This document shows positions 9,531-17,971 of a DNA stretch of 63,580 bases, in pieces. The stretch is from an uncultured Bacteroidaceae bacterium (lineage in GTDB: Bacteria; Bacteroidota; Bacteroidia; Bacteroidales; Bacteroidaceae): contig CAJONZ010000121.1 in assembly GCA_905236065.1 (NCBI GenBank), forward strand, positions 1 through 63,580, written 5' to 3'. A program made the position numbers and the translations under genes. Below the pieces are notes generated by a model. That model was not told where the DNA came from. It ran no database searches and saw nothing but the letters and a program-made list of their open reading frames with translations. Within the stretch, counting starts at the first letter, position 1; each line of letters starts with the position of its first letter.

Positions 9531-9540
9531 CGCCGCAATT

Positions 9541-9755
9541 GGTTCTTACAGAGATAAAAAGGGAACATGGGTGGAAGTCCCAGACAGTCCCGCTGCGGTA
9601 ATTTCCAAGAATCCAAGCCACATTATTGCCACTGGATGCCATGTACAACGTGCCATTGATCTGGCACAATTATCCGGGAAGGCTTTGTGGGGAGGAGGAA
9701 TGAGTCCGAAGACCTGCCAAACTGCATTTCAGGTGAAGTCTCCACTCGCGGGTTA
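9541..9755 (+). promoter_or_regulatory. Cobalamin (AdoCbl-type) riboswitch
   Basis: The conserved blocks of the B12 aptamer appear in order: GGGAACATGGGTGGAAGTCC (9571-9590, with the preceding A-rich strand), CAGTCCCGCTGCGGTAA, GCCACTGG, GGGAAGGC, and the B12 box GAGTCCGAAGACCTGCC (9702-9718). It lies directly upstream of btuB. In this class, cobalamin binding normally represses the downstream transport genes by hiding the ribosome site or ending transcription. A later G/C-rich stretch (9735-9765) may form the expression platform. Confidence 0.95.
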
Positions 9756-9792
9756 GGGGGACGAAAGCAAACACAGACATGTAACACTTACC

Positions 9793-11844
9793 ATGTACGA
9801 TGTACGGATTAGGGGAAGACGAATGCTTTCCGCTTCATTGTGTCTGTTGACGTGTGCAATGGCCACGGCACGGCAGACGGCTGAGACTGACAGCGTTGTC
9901 AGTCTGGACGACGTCGTGGTGTGGGGTAGTCAGAACGGCAAGGAGATTGTACCCAGCCAACGCCTGTCGGGCAAGCAACTGGAAGGACTGAGCAGCCTGT
10001 CGGTGGCCGATGCCATCCGCTATTTCGCCGGCGTACAACTGAAGGACTACGGCGGCGTGGGTGGTCTGAAGACCGTGGATTTGCGCAGTATGGGCACCAA
10101 CCATACGGGCGTGTTCTACGACGGGGTGCAACTGAGCAATGCCCAGAACGGACAAATAGACCTGGGCAAGTTCTCGCTCGACAATGTGGAAAGCATTTCG
10201 CTCTACTACGGACAAAAGAGCGACATCTGCCAGCCGGCCAAGGACTACGGTGCCTCAGGCACCATCTACATCCGTACACGCAGGCCCCGCTTCAAGCCGG
10301 GAAAACGTACCAACGTGCAGGTGGGGCTAAAGGCAGGTTCCTTCGGACTGATAGACCCCTCGCTGCGGTGGGAGCAGCAACTTTCGGAGCACGTGAGCAG
10401 CACCCTGAGCGCGGAGTATATGCATGCCACGGGCAAGTACAAGTTCCGCTACCGCCGCGTGTTGCACGACGGCACGACGGCATGGGACACGACGGCCACC
10501 CGTCAGAACGGCGACATCGGTGCGGTGCGCGTGGAGGGCGGCCTGTTCGGACGAATGACGGACGGACAGTGGAACGCCAAGGTGTATTTCTACAACTCGG
10601 AACGCGGCATCCCCGGTGCCATCGTCAACAACGTATGGACGCACGGCCAGCGGCAATGGGACCGAAACTTCTTCACGCAGGGAAGCCTCAAGAAGGCATG
10701 GGGACGTTACGAACTGATGGTACACGGGAAATACACCTGCGACTACCTGCACTACCTGGACCCCGACACGACCCGCCTCTACATCGACAATGTATTCACC
10801 CAACAGGAGGCATACCTCTCGGTGGCCAACCACTACAGCCTGACGGAGGGCTGGGACGTGGCCCTGTCGGTGGATTATCAATATAATACGCTGGATGCCG
10901 ACCTGGCCAACTTCGTCTATCCCAAACGCCACACCCTGCTATGGGCTATAGCTACGACCTATGAGTGGGGACGGTTGCGGGCAATGGCCAGCCTGTTAGG
11001 AACCTACGTGACCGACAAGGAGAGTCGCCACCCCGGCAGAATGAACGAAACGGCGGACTGCACAAACCGCCTGACACCTGCTGTTTACCTCTCGCTCCAC
11101 CCCCTGCGAGACCGGGCCCTGAGTGTGCGGGCGTTCTACAAGAAAGCCTTTCGGATGCCAACGTTCAACGACCTCTACTACACGGACATCGGCAACACAG
11201 CCCTGAAGCCGGAGTTTGCCACGCAATACAACCTCGGCCTGCACTACACGAAGGATTTCCGCCGCAGTTGGCTGAAACACCTGGAAGCCAAGGCCGATGG
11301 CTACTACAACGAGATTGACAACAAAATCGTAGCCATTCCGAAAGGCAGCGGTCAGTACCGCTGGATGATGATGAATATCGGACGGGTGAAAATCAAGGGA
11401 CTGGACGTAAGCACACAGACGGTGTGGATGCCCGCCAAGGACTGGATGCTGGCACTGACCGTGAACTACACCTACCAACGGGCACAGGACTACAGCGACC
11501 CCACGGACAACGACCCGGAGGCGGGGACATGGGGCGGACAGATTGCCTACATCCCTTGGCACAGCGGTTCGGCCATCGCAGGCATAACTCACCGAGGCTG
11601 GGGTTTGAACTATTCGTTCATCTACGTGGGCGAACGATACCATAACTCATCGAACATCCGGGCCAACCACGAGGAGCCTTGGTACACGCACGACCTCTCG
11701 CTGATGCGGGACTTCAACGTGGGTGGGACGAAAGCCACGGTGGCCATAGAGTGTAACAACGTGTTGAACCAGCAGTACGACGTGGTGTTGAACTACCCGA
11801 TGCCCGGAAGGAACTGGAAAATGAAACTGAAATGGGAGTTTTGA
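9793..11844 (+). CDS. btuB: TonB-dependent cobalamin receptor BtuB
   Basis: 683-residue outer-membrane receptor. A signal peptide (from MLSASLCLLTCAMATA) is followed by a TonB-box-like VVSLDDVVVWG, a plug domain (GVQLKDYGGVGGLKTVDLRSM, with NAQNGQIDLGKFSLDNVE) and a 22-strand-type barrel ending ...NWKMKLKWEF with terminal Phe. BtuB imports corrinoids across the outer membrane using TonB energy. The riboswitch 5' of the gene and the btuG, btuF and btuC neighbours make the corrinoid substrate very likely. An in-frame ATG at 9823 is an equally plausible start. The stop overlaps the next start by 13 nt. Confidence 0.93.
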   Translation: MYDVRIRGRRMLSASLCLLTCAMATARQTAETDSVVSLDDVVVWGSQNGKEIVPSQRLSGKQLEGLSSLSVADAIRYFAGVQLKDYGGVGGLKTVDLRSMGTNHTGVFYDGVQLSNAQNGQIDLGKFSLDNVESISLYYGQKSDICQPAKDYGASGTIYIRTRRPRFKPGKRTNVQVGLKAGSFGLIDPSLRWEQQLSEHVSSTLSAEYMHATGKYKFRYRRVLHDGTTAWDTTATRQNGDIGAVRVEGGLFGRMTDGQWNAKVYFYNSERGIPGAIVNNVWTHGQRQWDRNFFTQGSLKKAWGRYELMVHGKYTCDYLHYLDPDTTRLYIDNVFTQQEAYLSVANHYSLTEGWDVALSVDYQYNTLDADLANFVYPKRHTLLWAIATTYEWGRLRAMASLLGTYVTDKESRHPGRMNETADCTNRLTPAVYLSLHPLRDRALSVRAFYKKAFRMPTFNDLYYTDIGNTALKPEFATQYNLGLHYTKDFRRSWLKHLEAKADGYYNEIDNKIVAIPKGSGQYRWMMMNIGRVKIKGLDVSTQTVWMPAKDWMLALTVNYTYQRAQDYSDPTDNDPEAGTWGGQIAYIPWHSGSAIAGITHRGWGLNYSFIYVGERYHNSSNIRANHEEPWYTHDLSLMRDFNVGGTKATVAIECNNVLNQQYDVVLNYPMPGRNWKMKLKWEF

Positions 11845-13049
11845 AGATAGATACAAGGCATCCTTTGGCATGTGTCCTTGTGATGATAGCCATGCTGACA
11901 TTAGTGGCGTGCCGGAAGGACGTGGAGGTGTTCCTGCCCGAAACGGTACAGGTGGGGCCGCAGGAGGTGATTGTGCAGCCAGACGACGAGCGGGAGGAAG
12001 GCAGCGAAGCCGGATTCAAGAGCATTCAGGGCTTCTACCTGCTGAACGAGGGAAACATGGGCAGCAACAAGGCGACGCTGGACTATTACGACTATGCAAC
12101 CGGCACTTACACAAGGAACATCTACGGAAATGCCAACCCGAACGTGCCGAAGGAGATGGGCGACGTGGGCAATGCACTGGCCATCTACGGCGAAAGGCTG
12201 TATGCGGTCATCAACTGCTCGAACAAGATAGAGGTGATGGATCGTCGGACTGCCCGACGCATCGGACAGGTAGAGATTCCGAACTGCCGCTACATTCGGT
12301 TCCACGAGGGGTATATGTACGTGACGAGCTATGCAGGCCCCGTAGCCGTGGGTACCGAGCACAAACAACTGGGCTACGTGGCAAAGGTGGACACCGCCAC
12401 CCTGCAAGTGGTGGCAACCTGCCTGACGGGCTATCAGCCGGACGAATTGGAAATTGCGAACGGAAAAATCTACGTAGCCAACTCCGGCGGTTACCTGACA
12501 CCCAATTACGAAAACACGGTCTCGGTGATTGACTTGCAGACGTTCACCGAGGAAAAACGCATCACCGTGGCCAAAAACCTGCACCACCTGCGGGCCGACC
12601 GCCACGGACAACTGTGGGTGAATAGCCGGGGCGACTACTACACGGAGCCGTCGAAGCTGTATTGCATCGACCTGCGGACGGAACAGGTGGCGGACTCAAT
12701 AGACGTGGCCGTGAGCAACTTTCACCTGGACGGCGACTCGCTCTACATCTATGGGGCCAGCTGGAGCTACCTGACGATGGAAGACGAGGTGACGTATGGC
12801 ATCGTGGATGTGAAGAAACGGCAACTGGTGACCACGAACTTCATTACGGACGGCACGGAGCAAAGCATCCAGAAGCCATACGGAGTGACCGTGAATCCAC
12901 TGACAAAAGACATCTACGTGACGGATGCCAAGAACTACGTGAATCCGGGAACGCTATACTGCTTCGACAAAGAAGGACGGAAGAAGTGGAGCGTGAGGAC
13001 GGGAGACATCCCTGCGCACATCGTTTTTTTAGGAGAAAAATATGAATAG
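11832..13049 (+). CDS. btuG: BtuG-like surface lipoprotein, beta-propeller
   Basis: 405 residues. A lipoprotein signal ends at Cys27 (MLTLVAC). The rest is a YncE/DUF5074-type beta-propeller with repeated blades such as GNALAIYGERLYAVINCSNK, GYVAKVDTATLQVVATC and NTVSVIDLQTFTEEKRITV. In Bacteroides, BtuG lipoproteins are seven-bladed propellers that sit on BtuB and bind B12 extremely tightly. Position directly after btuB, with overlapping reading frames, and the shared riboswitch support the same role. The start overlaps btuB by 13 nt and the end overlaps the next gene by 8 nt, consistent with translational coupling. The assignment is by family and context; ligand contacts were not checked. 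Confidence 0.85.
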   Translation: MGVLKIDTRHPLACVLVMIAMLTLVACRKDVEVFLPETVQVGPQEVIVQPDDEREEGSEAGFKSIQGFYLLNEGNMGSNKATLDYYDYATGTYTRNIYGNANPNVPKEMGDVGNALAIYGERLYAVINCSNKIEVMDRRTARRIGQVEIPNCRYIRFHEGYMYVTSYAGPVAVGTEHKQLGYVAKVDTATLQVVATCLTGYQPDELEIANGKIYVANSGGYLTPNYENTVSVIDLQTFTEEKRITVAKNLHHLRADRHGQLWVNSRGDYYTEPSKLYCIDLRTEQVADSIDVAVSNFHLDGDSLYIYGASWSYLTMEDEVTYGIVDVKKRQLVTTNFITDGTEQSIQKPYGVTVNPLTKDIYVTDAKNYVNPGTLYCFDKEGRKKWSVRTGDIPAHIVFLGEKYE

Positions 13050-14142
13050 ACTACAACTTATCATTTCATGGGTTTTCGCCGTGCAAGGCATCATGGCGCA
13101 AAGTCCTTACATCAGCCGGGTGTTTGAGTATGTACCTGCACCGGGACAGTTCGTCAACGTGGCTCCCGAATGGGAGGAGGGCGACGATGCGGAGGCCATG
13201 AGGCGGAAGGCTGAGGAAAACCTGGCCAACCATAACAACCAGATGATTACGCTGGGCGGTTGGGGCGGCTACGTGACGTTCGGCTTTGACCACATGGTGA
13301 AGAACCTGCGGGGCCGATATGATTTCAAGATTGTGGGCAACGCCATTTATTCCACCTCGGATTGGAACGACAATAGCCGAATGGGCGGAAGTGCGGAACC
13401 GGGCATCGTACTGGTGAGTCACGACGACAACGGAAACGGACTGCCCGACGACCCGTGGTATGAATTGGCGGGCAGTGAGTACAGAAACCCATTGACAAAA
13501 CACGACTATGTGTGTACGTACTACCGACCGGCAGCAGACCATGTGGCCGTGCGTGACCCGGAGGATAAATTCATCACCGACACGGCATACGTAAGGTGGA
13601 AAGACAATTACGGCGGTGAGGGACACGTGAAGAAGGTGTCGTTCAACCGACAAAACTACTACCCGAACTGGGTGACGGCAGACTCGCTGACTTTCAGCGG
13701 AGAGCGACTGCCCGACAACGGAGTGGACGAGCGGGCGCAGGGGAACAACTACGTGCTTTACTGCTACGACTGGGGCTATGCGGACAACCACCCGAATGAC
13801 CCGAAATTCGGGACGGACGACGAAAGCGTGCCGGAGCACCTGCGCCACGTGTCGGAATTCAAGATTGACTGGGCAGTGGATGGCGAGGGCAAGCGGGTTT
13901 GGCTGCCGGGCATCCACTTCGTCAAGGTCTATACGGGTGTGAATCAGTTTAACGGCTGGATTGGCGAGGTGAGTACGGAGGTGCAGGATGCCTGGGACTT
14001 GCACTTGCTGGATGCCAACGGCAAGGCTGTGACGGAAGAGGAAGAAGAGGACGAGCCTTCGCCCTACGACCTGGACGGTGACGGCTGGCTGACCATAGAC
14101 GACATCATGGAACTGATAAGGATTTATTTAGCCCCCTCCTAA
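13042..14142 (+). CDS. Surface protein of B12 operon with dockerin-like end
   Basis: 366 residues with a cleavable signal peptide (MNRLQLIISWVFAVQGIMAQ). The body (about 25-330) matches the uncharacterised cell-surface proteins that accompany btuB/btuG in Bacteroidetes: ITLGGWGGYVTFGFDHMV, then HDDNGNGLPDDPWYELAGSE, then the aromatic-rich WDLHLLDANG. After a Glu-rich linker (EEEEEDEP) comes one calcium-loop dockerin-type repeat, DLDGDGWLTIDDIMELIRIY. The final residues APS and the stop codon fall inside a dispersed G/C-rich repeat beginning at 14130. A corrinoid-related surface role is inferred from the operon. Confidence 0.75.
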   Translation: MNRLQLIISWVFAVQGIMAQSPYISRVFEYVPAPGQFVNVAPEWEEGDDAEAMRRKAEENLANHNNQMITLGGWGGYVTFGFDHMVKNLRGRYDFKIVGNAIYSTSDWNDNSRMGGSAEPGIVLVSHDDNGNGLPDDPWYELAGSEYRNPLTKHDYVCTYYRPAADHVAVRDPEDKFITDTAYVRWKDNYGGEGHVKKVSFNRQNYYPNWVTADSLTFSGERLPDNGVDERAQGNNYVLYCYDWGYADNHPNDPKFGTDDESVPEHLRHVSEFKIDWAVDGEGKRVWLPGIHFVKVYTGVNQFNGWIGEVSTEVQDAWDLHLLDANGKAVTEEEEEDEPSPYDLDGDGWLTIDDIMELIRIYLAPS

Positions 14143-14189
14143 CCTCCCCCCCCACAGGGGAGGAACGCCATCCGGATGGATGTTCCTTT
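14130..14189. repeat. G/C-rich composite repeat, copy at btu operon
   Basis: AGCCCCCTCCTAACC, then CCCCCACAGGGGAGG, then the palindrome CCATCCGGATGG. The stop codon of the preceding gene lies within its first unit (GCC CCC TCC TAA). Confidence 0.8.
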
Positions 14190-14251
14190 TGGGGATGAGA
14201 CTATGAAACTAAATGAACAATTATATTAACCCTTTAAAAATTAGAAACAGT

Positions 14252-15169
14252 ATGAGAAAAGATTTACACAAACTGATGATTGCAGTGGGAACGCTCTTGC
14301 TGATGCCTGCAATGACATGGGCAGACGAGCCGGCAAAGACTGCCACGTTTGAGGATTTGACCTTGGCTGAGAACAGCCACTGGAACGGCCCGGACATGAA
14401 CGGCGTAGAGGAAGAAGGTCTGTATGGCGACACCCAGAAGCAGGGCGGTTTCGTCAGCGGAGGTTTCCGCTTTGCCAACAACTACAGCCTCGACTGGGGT
14501 TCATGGTCGGGGTTCTCCTATTCGAACAGCACGGCCACCACGGGCGTTAGCTACACCGACGACCAGTGGAACTCCTGTGTGGGCCACGGCGTGAATGGCT
14601 CCAGCAACTATGCCGTTTTCTACGAGGATGCCTACGCTCCGATGACTGTCACCGTGCTGAACAGCTCGGAGGGAGAGGTTGTCAGTGGCTTCTACATCAC
14701 CAATGCGGCGATGACGGTGAATGCCTTCCTGAATGGCGACGGCATGACTGCGGGTGCCTTCGGACAGGGTGACTTCTTCCTGTTGACCATCACGGGCGAC
14801 AACGACGAGGAGGTGGAGTTCTACCTGGCCGACTACCGTTCGGAGAATGCCGCAGAGCACTATTACGTGAGAGACTGGCGTTGGGTTGACCTCACTTCGT
14901 TGGGCAGGGTGAAGGAGCTGACGTTCAGTCTGAAGAGCAGCCGCGCAAACAGCTGGGGCTACACGACGCCGCTGTATTTCTGCATGGACGACATGGGCGG
15001 CGTAAAACCAGACCACGAAGGACCCATCACGACGGCTATCGCAGGGACCGGCATGGAGGTGGCTCCCGTGGCTGTCTATGGCCTGGACGGTGCGAAGCGG
15101 AACGGCCTGCAAAGGGGTGTGAATGTCGTGAGGTATGCTGACGGCTCAACCCGAACCATTCTGAAATGA
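14252..15169 (+). CDS. DUF4465 corrinoid-locus surface protein (BtuH-like position)
   Basis: 305 residues. The start MRKDLHKLMIAVGTLLLMPAMTWA gives a normal signal peptide; an in-frame ATG at 14213 adds only 13 unlikely residues. The body fits DUF4465: TATFEDLTLAENSHWNG, FVSGGFRFANNYS, GFYITNAAMTVNAF, VRDWRWVDLTSLG. DUF4465 proteins recur in riboswitch-controlled corrinoid loci of Bacteroidetes, so a B12-related surface function is probable but unproved. There is no lipobox Cys. Instead the C terminus (VYGLDGAKRNGLQRGVNVVRY then TILK) matches the tails of the GH98-like and 987-residue proteins. The stop codon abuts an ATTCTTC-type repeat. Confidence 0.75.
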   Translation: MRKDLHKLMIAVGTLLLMPAMTWADEPAKTATFEDLTLAENSHWNGPDMNGVEEEGLYGDTQKQGGFVSGGFRFANNYSLDWGSWSGFSYSNSTATTGVSYTDDQWNSCVGHGVNGSSNYAVFYEDAYAPMTVTVLNSSEGEVVSGFYITNAAMTVNAFLNGDGMTAGAFGQGDFFLLTITGDNDEEVEFYLADYRSENAAEHYYVRDWRWVDLTSLGRVKELTFSLKSSRANSWGYTTPLYFCMDDMGGVKPDHEGPITTAIAGTGMEVAPVAVYGLDGAKRNGLQRGVNVVRYADGSTRTILK

Positions 15170-15215
15170 AGAATCGGGAAATGAAGAATGAAGAATTAAG
15201 AATGAAGAATCGGGA
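15167..15215. repeat. GAAGAAT-type repeat between DUF4465 gene and btuF
   Basis: TGAAGAAT-type units occupy the whole gap. The TGA of the upstream gene is the first TGA of the repeat, and btuF begins at the base after it. Confidence 0.8.
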
Positions 15216-16355
15216 ATGATGAAGACGTTCGTTCGTTTTTATATCGTTGTTGTTGTTGCATTTGCCATCCTCACGGCGTGTGGGGGTGGTCCTGCACTGG
15301 CTGTCGATGCGGAGGGGGAGGAACTGGAGATGCAGTATGCCAGTCTGCTCACGCTCAGACAGTGCGACGGGTATGTCTATGTGCAAATCCGCAACCCGTG
15401 GGACTCGACGGCGGTGCTGCATTCCTACGTCTTGGTTGACAGGGAGGAGGAACTGCCCAGACGGTTGCCGCAGGGCGACGTGGTCAGAACGCCCTTGGAG
15501 AACAGTGTGGTCTATACGATGGTACACTGCGGGCTGATTGACGAGTTGGGTGCCTTCGAGGGCATCAGGGGCGTGTGCGATTTGCGATACAACGACATCG
15601 ACAAGGTGCGGAACGGCGTGAGAAGCGGGCGCATCAGGGATTTGGGCGAGGGCCTGAACCCGAACATCGAGGACATCATCGACATGGGGCCCGATGCCAT
15701 CCTGCTTTCCCCGTTCCAGAACGACGGCGGCTATGGGCGGCTGGGAAAGCTGGGCATCCCCATCGTGGAGTGCGCCGACTACATGGAGACTTCGGCCCTG
15801 GGCAGGGCGGAATGGATGAAGTTCTATGGCCGGCTGTACGGCAGGGGTGACTTTGCCGACAGCCTGTTCAACCAGGTTGCCCTGCGGTACGACAGCCTCA
15901 GACGGATGGCCGCCACGGTGGAGGAACGCCCGTCGGTAGTGACCGACCTGAAATACGGTGCCGTGTGGTATGTGCCGGGTGGTAACAGCACCACGGGGCA
16001 TCTGTTAGTCGATGCCGGGGCGGACTATGTCTTCAAGGAGACACCCGAAAGCGGCAACCTCGCACTGGCTCCGGAGGCGGTGTTCGACCGGGCCATCGAT
16101 GCCCAGTTCTGGCTGATTCGCTACAACCAGGCCACGGAGAAGACTTACGACGAGTTAGCGCAGGAGTATGCCAACTATGCCAACCTGAGGGCCTTCCAGC
16201 ATCGCAATGTGTATGCCTGCAACACGGAAAGCACTCCCTTCTACCGGGAAGCTCCGTTCCATCCCGACCGCCTGCTGGAGGATTACATCGAAATCTTTCA
16301 CCCCGGTTTGCTGAAGGGGCATAAAAATCGTTATTATAAGAAAATCGAGCCATGA
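15216..16355 (+). CDS. btuF: Cobalamin ABC transporter substrate-binding lipoprotein BtuF
   Basis: 379 residues. Lipobox AILTAC with Cys22, then Gly-rich. The fold matches periplasmic Fe-complex/cobalamin binding proteins: a first lobe with VVYTMVHCGLIDELGAF, NPNIEDIIDMGPDAILLSPF and GIPIVECADYMETSALGRAEW, a long linking helix (about 205-235), then a second lobe with GHLLVDAGADYVFKE. It delivers corrinoid from the periplasm to BtuC. The stop overlaps the btuC start (ATGA). Members of this family also bind haem or siderophores; the riboswitch-led operon favours cobalamin. Confidence 0.88.
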   Translation: MMKTFVRFYIVVVVAFAILTACGGGPALAVDAEGEELEMQYASLLTLRQCDGYVYVQIRNPWDSTAVLHSYVLVDREEELPRRLPQGDVVRTPLENSVVYTMVHCGLIDELGAFEGIRGVCDLRYNDIDKVRNGVRSGRIRDLGEGLNPNIEDIIDMGPDAILLSPFQNDGGYGRLGKLGIPIVECADYMETSALGRAEWMKFYGRLYGRGDFADSLFNQVALRYDSLRRMAATVEERPSVVTDLKYGAVWYVPGGNSTTGHLLVDAGADYVFKETPESGNLALAPEAVFDRAIDAQFWLIRYNQATEKTYDELAQEYANYANLRAFQHRNVYACNTESTPFYREAPFHPDRLLEDYIEIFHPGLLKGHKNRYYKKIEP

Positions 16356-17362
16356 GGATTCTGTTCATCGTTCTGACCATCATCGTGCTGTTTGCCCTGA
16401 ACCTGTTCATAGGCACCGTCCACATTCCCGCTGCCGAGGTGGTGGGTGCGCTGACGGGAGGGGAGGTGTCAAAGGCTTCCTGGGAGTACATCATCGTGGG
16501 TGCCCGTTTGCCAGGGGCAGTGACGGCCTTGCTCTGCGGGGCTTCGCTGGCTGCCAGCGGACTCATGCTGCAGACTTCGTTCCGCAATCCGTTGGCCGGC
16601 CCCTCCATCTTGGGCATTACGAACGGGGCTTCGCTCGGTGTGGCCCTCGTCATGCTGGCCATGGGCGGCGTGGTGGGAACAAACGTACTTGGGGCTGACA
16701 TCGAGATGGCGGGGGTCGTGGCCGTCATCTTTGCCGCCTTTGTCGGTTCCCTGCTCGTCATGGCCGTTTTGCTCCTGTTCGGCAACCTGGTTCACAGCAA
16801 CACGATGCTGCTCATTGTGGGCATCATGTTCGGCTACCTCACGGGCTCGGTCATCTCGCTCCTCAATGTCTTTGCCTCGGTGGATAACGTGTTTGCCTAC
16901 GTCGTTTGGGGCATGGGCAGTTTCTCCAGTGTGTCGCTGGAACAACTGCCCTGGTTCACAGTCTGCTCGCTGGTGGGTTTGACGTTGTCTGTCTTGCTCG
17001 TCAAACCGCTGAATGCATTGCTGTTGGGTGACCAATACGCTCGGAACTTAGGTTTCAATATTCGGAAAACACGCACGCTGTTGCTGCTCGCCACAGGGTT
17101 GCTCACGGCTGTGGCCACGGCCTTCTGTGGCCCCGTGGCTTTCCTCGGCCTTGCCACGCCACACGTTGCCCGCATGGTGGTGGGGACGGAAAACCACAAG
17201 CTCCTGCTGCCTGCGACCATCCTGAGCGGAGCGGCCATCGCCCTGCTCTGCAACCTGCTCTGCATCTTGCCGGAGGGGGTTGTGCTGCCCCTCAACGCGG
17301 TCACGCCGATGATTGGAGCTCCCGTCATCCTCTACGTCGTGCTATGTCGCAGAAAGGCTTGA
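16352..17362 (+). CDS. btuC: Cobalamin ABC transporter permease BtuC
   Basis: 336-residue FecCD/BtuC permease with about ten membrane segments. Family motifs are visible: ARLPGAVTALLCGASLAASG, then QTSFRNPLAGPSILGITNGA, and near the end CGPVAFLGLATPHVARM, the cytoplasmic coupling region that contacts the ATPase. It should form the inner-membrane channel with BtuF. The ATPase gene btuD would normally be next but is absent; the last 21 nt overlap tail-to-tail with the opposite-strand PncC/CinA-like gene, so the operon ends here. Confidence 0.9.
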   Translation: MRILFIVLTIIVLFALNLFIGTVHIPAAEVVGALTGGEVSKASWEYIIVGARLPGAVTALLCGASLAASGLMLQTSFRNPLAGPSILGITNGASLGVALVMLAMGGVVGTNVLGADIEMAGVVAVIFAAFVGSLLVMAVLLLFGNLVHSNTMLLIVGIMFGYLTGSVISLLNVFASVDNVFAYVVWGMGSFSSVSLEQLPWFTVCSLVGLTLSVLLVKPLNALLLGDQYARNLGFNIRKTRTLLLLATGLLTAVATAFCGPVAFLGLATPHVARMVVGTENHKLLLPATILSGAAIALLCNLLCILPEGVVLPLNAVTPMIGAPVILYVVLCRRKA

Positions 17363-17815
17363 CAGAAATTCCTGCAAAACCTGTTCCACGGCGTTTTCCG
17401 TGTTCCATTCCCGCCCACGGTCGGTGGTCAGCACGGAGGAATGCACCTCGTCCCGACTGCCCCAGGCTATCCAAATGGTTCCGCTGGCTATGCCGTGATG
17501 GCTCCCTTCGGCATAGCCCGTGGAAGCCAAGGCGTAGTCCGTGTGGAACAACTCACACGCTCCCCGCACCATCTGCTCCACGACTTGTCGGCTGACGACG
17601 TCGTATTGCTCAATGTCGGCCTGCTTCACACCGAGGAAACGCACTTTCACCGCATCCTGGTAGGCCACCAATCCACCTTGGAAGTAGTCCGACGCACCGC
17701 TCACACTGGTCAGCGTGGCGGCAATCTTTCCACCCGTACATGACTCCGCTACCGAGAGGGTCTTTCCGCAACGAGTCAATGCCTCCTTGATTTTCTCTGC
17801 CAAGTCTTTGCGCAT
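17342..17815 (-). CDS. PncC/CinA C-terminal-type amidohydrolase
   Basis: 157 residues, the usual length of stand-alone CinA C-terminal proteins. These deamidate nicotinamide mononucleotide in NAD salvage. The motif VAESCTGGKIAATLT and the strand SDYFQGGLVAYQDAVKVRFLGV are present. The usual TGIAGP block reads TGYAEGSHHG here, with Ile to Tyr and Gly-Pro to Glu-Gly changes, so activity may differ. The start ATG at 17815 is the first good one. It converges on btuC with a 21-nt overlap. Confidence 0.8.
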   Translation of the reverse strand: MRKDLAEKIKEALTRCGKTLSVAESCTGGKIAATLTSVSGASDYFQGGLVAYQDAVKVRFLGVKQADIEQYDVVSRQVVEQMVRGACELFHTDYALASTGYAEGSHHGIASGTIWIAWGSRDEVHSSVLTTDRGREWNTENAVEQVLQEFLSSLSAT

Positions 17816-17840
17816 GGTATAATTATTGAGGGAAGTAATA

Positions 17841-17951
17841 GGGAAGTTAAAGGGGAGTTATCGCTTCGCTTGGAAGTTAAAGGGACGTATGTAATGCTGG
17901 TCAAGTAAATGTATTGTCCTTTTAACTTCCCTTTAACTTCCCTTCCATTCC
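17841..17951. repeat. GGAAGTTAAAG hairpin repeat, copy A
   Basis: About 110 nt with several GGAAGTTAAAG units on the left, CGCTTCGCTTGG in the middle and CTTTAACTTCC units on the right, so it can fold as a long hairpin. A close relative lies between sufC and sufB at 50848-50975. It sits between the PncC/CinA-like gene and the SpmAB-like gene. Confidence 0.8.
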
Positions 17952-17971
17952 TTTTTATTCAAGTTAGTTTA

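Noticed and set aside
9334-9756. Open frames through the 22-nt repeat loci (also near 46641 and 58248-58751) with similar peptides such as HAVLYS
   Set aside because: The similarity comes only from the repeated DNA, which has a 22-nt period that shifts frame; one frame also runs through the riboswitch. Not genes.
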